This document shows positions 53,049 through 62,000 of a stretch of DNA of 64,000 nt, in pieces. Every line of letters begins with the position of its first letter. The stretch's first letter is position 1. The translations under genes were made by a program, and so were the position numbers. The notes beneath the pieces were generated by a model. It did no database searches and was not told the DNA's origin. It worked only from the letters and a program-made list of their open reading frames with translations. The DNA is from Symbiodinium natans (Eukaryota; Sar; Dinophyceae; Suessiales; Symbiodiniaceae): contig CAJNDS010000090.1 of the NCBI GenBank assembly GCA_905221605.1, positions 1 to 64,000 on the forward strand. Reading direction: 5' to 3'.

Positions 53049-56000
53049 CTGACGGCGCTACGATGCGTGAAGCTAGGGTGTATTGCTTGATTGTGATGTG
53101 GTACGGCCTATGGGTTGTGCCCTGGACTGTACTGTGTGCATTTGGCATCCATCCCGGTCTCCTTCAAACGCACGGAGAGGAGAGTCCGTGTAGTTGGCCC
53201 AGTCACCCCATGCGGAGCCAGTGAGTCCATCTTGGAAGAACATTCCGATGATGGCCATCATCGCCAGGCGTCCGTTGGCCAACTCTGCGTTGAGCTTTTT
53301 CGCGCGCAGGGTCGGGTCCTGCACGGAGTTGCCAAGGCCCAGGTATCCCAGACCAAGGTTGCCCTTGCCGTAGTTGCCTGGCTCGGACGTCTTCTTGTTG
53401 GCAACAATCTCCAAGAATCCTGCGAACGCAAAGATCTGGGCCCAGCCCTCCTTGGGCACCACGGAGATGGCCTTGAGGCCGTTGGGGACATCAGCGAACT
53501 TCAAGTTGTTGGATGGGGAGAGGTAGCCGTCGAACTTGAAGTACTCTGGGACGATGTACCCCATTGTCGCAAACATGGACACACGTCCGTGCTTGATCTC
53601 GACCTCACGACGACGCTTGAAGACCTCGATGTCAAGGTCCTTGGAGAACCCGAGGGGATCCCAGAATCCGAGAGGCGCCTGATCACCGGTGACTCCTTCG
53701 AAGCCGGTCTTGGGCTTCTCCCACTCAGGCAGGGTGTTGTAACCGGGGCTCATCAAACCGCTGCGGAGAGGAGAGTCCGTGTAGTTGGCCCAGTCACCCC
53801 ACGCGGAGCCCGTGAGCCCGTCCTGGAACAGCCTGAGTAGATTACGGACTCGTTCTTTGTTGGGTGCCACCGCTTTTCAAGCTGTAGCAATGCAGTTGGC
53901 CCAGCTAATCGCTGTGGTTCTTCATGGAAAATCCATTGAATCCCGCCCCCTTAAAACAGTCCTGACACAATGGGCTCGCGCTTACTGCAGCTTTATCGTG
54001 CCAGGCTGCATACCCATGATGGCCATCATGGCCAGGCGGCCGTTCGCCAACTCCGCTGACAGTTTGCGGGTGCGCGCCTGAGTTGAAATCAGGGCAAGAG
54101 GCAAGATTGACTGGCTCTTTCTTTACTACCCTAAACCCGAACCCTAAGACCTAAACTCTAAACCCCGAAACCCCAAAACCCCCCCCCAAACCCCTAAACC
54201 CTAAACCCCTACACCCTAAACCAACCCTAAACCCTAAACCCTAAACCCTAAACCCTAAACCCTTAGTCGAATTCTCCATGGGCGCCTCAGGGTCGGCCAC
54301 GGACTTCAGGAAGCCCAGGCCCAGGTTGCCCTTGCCGTAGTTGCCGGGCTCGTCGCCCACCTTGCTTGAGCGGCTTACGGTTTAGGGTTTGGGGTTTGGG
54401 GTTTAGGGTTTGGGGTTTGGGGTTTGGGGTTTAGGGTTTAGGGTTTAGGTTTAGGATTTAGGGTATAGGGTATAGGGTTTAGGTGACTGTTGGTTAGCAG
54501 GGAATGGGGGGAATTAGGGCCCTGTGTTTTCCCCTTGAAGGGACTACATAGGGTACCGTACCGTAGCTAAGCCAACAGTAACTGTTTGAGCGGGCTTCGG
54601 GGCTTTGGTGAGGGACGAGTGGCCGGGAGAACCCTAAACCCTAAACCCTAAACCCTAAACCCTAAACCCTAAACCCAGAAACGAACCGGGGGGGGGGGGG
54701 GGGGGCTCGAAGGCCATCATCTGCGACCTCTTTGAAACTTCCCCTGGCAAGCCTCGCTCTCTCCTCACCGATGCACTTGTGAACAAAACTGCGCAGACTT
54801 TGACCATACTCCCCTTAAGACCTTAATAAAAACGATACTCTTCATACTCCTATACTCCCCTTAGGACCTTCATAAACATGGTACGTTTAATATCCTCTTG
54901 GGTTTTATATAAACAAAGATACAAAATAATTCCCCAAAGGGGATAGAGTTGATCTTGGCTGAGGGCTTTGCCAGGTAGCCGTGTAACTGTGGCTGTCCCT
55001 TGAGCCTGCACTTAGCAAACTTATGAAGCTCCGAGCCTGGCAGTTTATCTGCACCTGTGCAAAACCATTCGAGGAGGACCAGGGATGATCCTCAAAGGCT
55101 CTCCCCAAAAAGACCCACCGAACCCAGGAGCGTTGTCTTCCCCCCGCCCCCTCCCCAACAACCCCCCTTCTTTAAGAATGCCCCGAGAACTCCAACTCCT
55201 CCTCACCAGGGCTTTGGGGCGCCTTAATGGAGGGGAGGGCAAAGGGTTTAGGGTTTAGGGTTTAGGGTTTAGGGTTTGGGGTTTGGGGTTTGGGGTTTGG
55301 GGTTTGGGGTTTGGGGTTTGGGGTTTGGGGTTTGGGGTTTGGGGGTTGGGAATACGGCTTCTTTTCACCACCATACAACTTTCCAGACACCTCAGGTCCC
55401 GCAGGAACGGGAGCTCTTGCTTCATCCACAACTTTTTTAATGGCTACCCTAAACCCTAAACCCTAAACCCTAAACCCTAAACCCTAAGCCCAGGTGCGGG
55501 CTTGTTGATGAAGAGCTCGTAGCAGCCCAGGAAGGCCACGATCTGAGCCCAGCCCTGGCCAGGGACCTGCGCAACACAGGGGCCTTACTAATTGGAACAG
55601 GGTTCTCGGGGAGCAACTATGATAAAGGGACCACAAGGGAATATTATCAGTCACTCATTCGGTTCAAGTATAGTATGATGATGAAAGGACCATAAGGGAA
55701 TGTTCTTAGTTATTCTTCCGACCCCTATAGAATACGGTACATGCAAAGGGCCTGAGTGCGTGAGTGTTTGAGGGTTTCTCGGCAAGTTAAAGACAGGAAG
55801 CCTCGTGTCATGGGGGTTACCAGGGAACCTAACACTCTTCGGCGACCCTTCATCCGAGTTTAGGGCTAACCAAAAAATGATTCGAACCCGGAGATTCGGG
55901 TAGACGCCGAACCTTGAAGCCATGAACATCCCCCCCCCCCCATGCCTTCGTGAGCGCGGCCAGGCCGTTGGGGATGTCGGTGAACCTGGGAACACACAGG

Positions 56001-59000
56001 CTGCGGGGTTCAAGATCCTTACGAACTCCATGCAAGTCTATCGTGCAGCAGCCTCTCAAAGAACCCGAGCAGGAGGAACAGTGCCCAAGAGTTTTGTATT
56101 CTTGAGGTGCCATCATGAGGAGCACAGAAGGGAGAACAGCAGCTCAGCCTCTGGTGATACACCAAAGCTCCCAAGCTCTACCTTAAGCACAAGATACTAG
56201 ACCCAGGAGGAACCTAGGAATAAACAGGGTGCCCTTTTTGGTTTTCAGGGGGATGATAAGGGAACCTAAACCCTAAAAGGAAAACAGGGCCTACTCCCGG
56301 TCCTAGCATGGTGCAGGTTTTGGGTTCAGCGAAGTACCCGTCAAGGCCGACAAGTCACTTCAGGCCCAGCTTGGGGGAGAGGTCACCAGGCCAGCGGAAG
56401 TACTCCGGCACGATGTAGCCTGGGTTTCGGGTTTCGGGTTTAGGGTTTAGGGTTTAGGGTAGAGGGTGTAGCCTCGGCATTTCGGGCCTACGTTCGAGCA
56501 GCTGCACTGGCGGAAAGACTTTCATCCCAAGAAGGGAGGCCCTATTTTCCGGAACCCCCCGGTCCCAAGCCCTGGGAAGCTGCAAGCGAAGCGGCCGAGG
56601 GTGGCGTACATGCAGATCCTGCCGTGCCTGCGGCGCAAAAGATGCTTGCGAAGAGGTAGCTGTGGGGTGTGACCAGCGGCAGCCCCTTTTACAAGGAGAA
56701 AGGAAAGCTTCGAAGCCCCATAAAACCCTAAACCCTAAACCCTAAACCCCAAACCGTAAACCCTAAACCCTAAACCACCGTGCGTCCGCCCCTGCCAAGG
56801 GACTTGAGTTCCACCTCGCGGCGGCGCTTGAAGACCTCGGTGTCGCCATCCGCCGACAGGCCGAGGGGGTCCCAGAAGCCCACAGGCGCCTTTGCAGCTT
56901 CGGGTGGTTTAGGGTTTAGGGTTTAGGGTTTAGGGTTTAGGGTTTAGGGTTTAGGGTTTAGGGTTTAGGGTTTAGGGTTTAGGGTTTAGGGTTTAGGGTT
57001 TAGGGTGTAGGGGTTAGGATTGGGGTTTGGGGTTTGGGGTTTGGGTTTTGGGGTTTTGGGGTTTGAGGTTTGGGGTTTTGGGGTTTGGGGTTTTGGATGG
57101 GGTTTTGGGGGGGGTTTGGGGTGGCTTGGGGTTTTGGGGTGGCTTGGGGTTTGGGGTGGCTTGGGGTTTGGGGTGTTTGGGGTTTTGGGTTTTTGGGGGG
57201 TGGGGTTTTGGGGTTTTGGGTTTTTTTGGGGTTTTGGGGTTCTGGGGTTTGGGGGTTTTGGGGTTTTGGGGTTTGGGGGTTTTGGGGTTTTGGTGTTTTG
57301 GGGTTTTGGAGTTTTGGGGTTTTGGGGTTTTGGGGTTTTGGGGTTTTGGGGTTTTGGGGTTTTGGGGTTTTGGGGTTTTGGGGTTTTGGGGTTTTGGGGT
57401 GGCTTGGGGTTTTGCGTTTAGGGGTTTTTGGGTGTAGGGGTTTTAGGGGTTTTAGGGGTTTTGGGGTTTAGGGGTTTAGGGGTTTTAGGGGTTTAGGGGC
57501 TTTAGGGGTTTTAGGGGTTTTAGGGGCTGTAGGGGTTTTAGGGGCTTTAGGGGTTTTAGGGGTTTTAGGGGTTTAAGGGGTTTTAAGTGTTTTAGGGGTT
57601 TAAGGGGTTTTAAGTGTTTTAGGGGCTTTAGGGGTTTTAGCGGTTTTAGTGGTCTTAGGGTTTGGAGTTTAGGGAGGGTGTGAGGTCTGGGACTGAGCGC
57701 TCGGAGCTTGAGCTCGTTGATGCTTACTCCTCGCTGTGCTTGGTAAATTAGTCAAGGAAATCATGATACGAAGTCATGGCCGTGGTTTGGGGTTTAGGGT
57801 TTTGGGTTTAGGGTCTAGGGTTTAAGCAAAAGGGTTTAGGATTTAGGGGTTAGTAAGGCTTTCGGGCGAGTTCTGCTAGATAGGCATCCAATTCATGCGG
57901 TGATGCTTTGCAAGCGTAAGGGTTCACACTGTTTCTAGACTCCTTGTGAGGCTCCTCGACACTGAGAAGTCAAAACCTTAGCAAACCCTAAGCCCTGAGG
58001 CCTAAACCCTAAACCCTAAACCCTGAACCCTGAACCCCAAACCCTAAACCCTAAACCCTAACCCTAAACCCTAAACCCTACATTCACCCTACCACCTCAA
58101 CCCTCCTAAGCCCCCGGGAACGCCCTCCTAACACCCTCCAGAGCCTGCACGCCCAGCTCGCTCTCAAAGGCTCGAAGAGGGGAAGCCGTGTACAGGGACC
58201 AGTCCTGGGGCTTAGGGTTCAGGTTTAGGTTTAGGGTTTAGGGGGTGTAGGGTTTAGGGTTTAGGGTGTGGGGTTTGGGGTTTGGGGTTTGGGGTTTGGG
58301 GTTTGGGGTTTGGGGTTTGGGGTTTGGGGTTGGGGTTTGGGGTTTGGGGTTTGGGGTTTGGGAAGGTTTGGGCGTTTGGAGCGTTGGGTTTGGGGCCGTT
58401 TGGGTTTGGGATGGTTTGGGGTTTGCGCCGGGTTTGGGTTTGCGCGGTGGCTTTGCGGGTTTGGGGTTTGGGGTTTGGGGTTTGGGGTTTGGGGTTTGGG
58501 GTTTGGGGTTTGGGGTTTGGGGTTTGGGGTTTGGGGCTTAGGTTTGGGGTTTAGGGTTTAGGGTTTAGGGTTTAGGGTTGAGGGGTTAGGGCTTAGGGTC
58601 TGAAGGCCTGCATGGAAGTTCCTGCGCCCACTTCGAACCTACTTGTAGGACTTTAGGGGGTTGCGTCTGTAAGTACTCAGCTATTTTTAAATGGGGGTCG
58701 AAGTGCTCGGAACTGCAAGTGGGAAGGTTTAGGGTTTAGGGTTTAGGGTTTAGGGTTTAGGGTTTAGGCTTTAGGGTTTAGGGCTTAGGGTTTCGGGGCT
58801 TCCGGGCTTTCAAGGTGCAAGGCTGATTGGGGCCTTGTGATCACCGGTCTGCCTCCTTCAAGTCCGAACTCCGAACAGCCCCATGTCCGAAAAACAAAGA
58901 AGCCGCGGGGCACCCCAGGCAGAGCCGGTGAGGCCATCCTGGAAGAACATACCTTTGCAGCTCAGGAGTTTAAGAGGGGCGCGTGGGCCCAAAGTCAATG

Positions 59001-62000
59001 AAAAGCTCTCCTACTCCGGCTGAGGAGGAAGCTTCCTGCACTTGAGGCCCGAAGCTCAGGAGTCGCGTCTTAGGTACGACAAAACACTGTCAAACACGTA
59101 AATCCCTGGGGACCATGACTACGGTCATGTCGGAAGGTTCATCCAGCTGGATTCCGGCTGGACGCTTAAAGTCCGAATTGCTCAATGCCCGATTTGCCTG
59201 TGTACAAGCTGGCTGCAATGATTCCAACAGCCGTCCGTGCTTGAGCTCCTTGGCTCGCAGGTCCTTGAAGCTTGCCTCGTCCTTGCAGAATCCTGCTGGA
59301 TCAAAGAACCCCAGCGGCTCCATGGCACCAATTTGGGCCTCAGGGCTGAAGTTGCAAGCCACCGTCAGACTCGGACTTCACCGTCGTGGAGCCGCGAAGG
59401 GTCGTGACGGCCTGCTGCGAAGCTCCCGGTGCCACGAAAGCATCTGCACACGGCGCAGCCAGAAGACCCGCGGCAATCAGGTTCTTCACGGAAGCCATGT
59501 CTCAAGGGAGAGCGCGCAAGTTAAGGGCAAAAGGTGCGAAATGGACAACCGACTTTCCAAATGCTGACGGGCAGGCATGTGCATGTCACACGGCCAAAGC
59601 AAAAGCATGCCAAAGTCATTGAAACGCTCATTCTCGAGCTGATCTCGGGATGTAGCCTATGCGGGCCAGGCCCGATAGTACCTCTCTTGTAAAGTCATGC
59701 TGTGGGCATTTCCCAACACAAGGGTCCGGTCTCGCCCCTCGTAGACCCCACAAAATACGGCTTGATTCTTAGGCGCCCCGGAGGAGTAACTTTCGGGGAA
59801 GCCCCAGAAAAGAAACATGAGGACGTACTTCTTGCGACCCACTAGCCTAGTTCCTCACTACCCTGACGCCCAAAAAAAAAGGAGGCTCGCCTCACACTTC
59901 TGGTAGGATTGTGTATAACCCCCCAAAACGGCTAACGGTCATCTACGCGGCTACGAAGATACCCTAAACCCTAAACCCTAAACCCTAAACCCTAAACCCC
60001 AAACCCTAAACCCTAAACCCTAAACCCTAAGCCACACAGCCCAGGCGCCGATGATAGCCATCATGGCCAGCCTGCCGTTGGCCAGCTCGGCGTTCAGCTT
60101 CTTCTTGCGGACCTAAGGAAGACGCGACGCGATGCTAAACTACTAATTGCTTAAGAACCCCCGAAAAAAGCAAAAACCTTCTTCCTTACTAAGGGAAATA
60201 CAGGGATGCTGATTTTTTTAGCCTTTTCGGGTTCTTAAGCAAAAAGTAGTACATGGGCCGCGCTTGGGATGTTCCCCCTTAATACTAACAGCTCCTTCAT
60301 AGGGACTATAGTACCCCTACCATAAATCCCGATTAAGGACTGTTAGTATAGGGGGAAACATCCCAAGGCTGTGCTACTAAACCCTACAAAAAACCCTTAG
60401 GAGTGTCACTAACTTGCTTAATCCTGTTCCCCTAGAAAGAAAAAAGGATCCTTTTTGTTCATATATAAGAAAGCCCATAACCCAAAAAGCAAAAAGGATC
60501 CCCAACACTGATGGAGACTTAGAGCCCGGAGCTGACAAGGGGCGTCAGGGTCTGCGATGCCAGTGCTCATGACGCCGATGGACCTGTGCCGGGTTTCGGG
60601 CTTTGGGCGGAGGAATCTCTGACAACCGCAGCAAAGCTGAATGTCTGAAGTAGGGTTTGGGGTTTAGGGTTTAGGGTTGAGGGTTTAGGGTTTAGGGTTT
60701 AGGGTTTAGGGCTTAGGGTTTAGGGAGCCGAGCTCAAAAGTGGAACTGTCATCTTCGTCTTCCATTCAGGGTGCGTTCACCGCTGTCGTCGTGACGGACC
60801 GCAACCAAAACAGCTTCAACGGCGCGTGGTCGATCTGCTAACCGCTTACCCCTGGAAGCCCTGCATGTAGCCCTGAAAAGGGCCAATTAAATCCTAAACC
60901 CTAAACCCTAAACCCTGAACCGCCAAAGAACTCAGGCCCCAAAACCTCAGCAGTCCTCAAGCAACCGATGACCTATGAACTTCCCCCGCGACCTCACACC
61001 CTCAACCTCCCCCGATCCTCCCAACACTGCAGCCGCATGTGGCCGTGCTGAAAAACCCTAAACGCTCAACCCTATACTCTAAACCCTAAACCCTAAAACG
61101 ACTAAACCCTGTACCCTAAAACCCTAAACGCAAAACCCTAAACCCTGACCCTTAAACCCACTGTATGGGGGGCAATCTCTTCGTGAGGTGGGTGAGCCCA
61201 CCTGAGACCAAGAAAGCCTGCACCGTAGTTGCCCGGCTCGTTGTCGATCTACAAGGGCAGGGGAGTTTAGGGCTTAGGGCTGAGGGTTTAGGGAGTTTGG
61301 GGTTGAGTCTACGGTGACAAGCATGGGGTTTTAGTCTATGGACCCTTGATTAGGGTCCCGTTGTTATACCACCCTTATATGCACTGAACGTAAGAAGGGC
61401 CCGTACTTCGGATCCCTATAAACAAGGGTAAGGGGCCATACTAAGGGCCCGTGGTTCCGACCGTGGATTTAGGGTTTTGGGGAGTTGATATGGGGTTTGT
61501 GGGGAGGGGCGGTGGGACTGAGTTCAGCTCCGGGAGGGTTTTGAGCGCCCAACTTTCAACTTTCCAAAGTTATCCTGAATCCCGACTCCCCCATACATCT
61601 CCAAATATTCCCCTTTGTTGCCTGGCAGCGGAGCACATGACACCCTCCAGGTTTTTGAACGTGCGGAGTTCTCGCGTTTGGGATGGAAGGGCTTTTGGGG
61701 TTGTGCCTTTGGTGTCTGAGGTGTTCAGGGTTTAGGCCTCGTCTCAAGATCAGGGGCATGGCATACTACTTCGGTTATTTGAAGGCAAGGAGCCACCTCA
61801 AGCGGAAAGAGCCCCAAAGAAGGGACTCAGAGAAGGACACGCAGACAAAGCGCGCATACAGTCTAAACACCCCCCTGCAAGCCCTGTCAACCCCCCAAAC
61901 CCTGGCACATCCGCCCTAAACCCTAAACCCTAAACCCTAAACCCTCTACCCTAAACCCTTAACCCTTAACCCTAAACCCTAAACCCTAAACCGAAAGCCC

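Noticed and set aside
53115-53840. 241-codon frame on the plus strand (also at 29720-30487 and 211-540)
   Set aside because: Exact antisense of the gamma LHC exon; the minus-strand frame has strong LHC similarity, so the plus frame is a shadow.
57020-58561. Gly/Trp/Phe-rich frames
   Set aside because: Translations of TTTGGGG-type arrays; open in several frames and without other coding signal.
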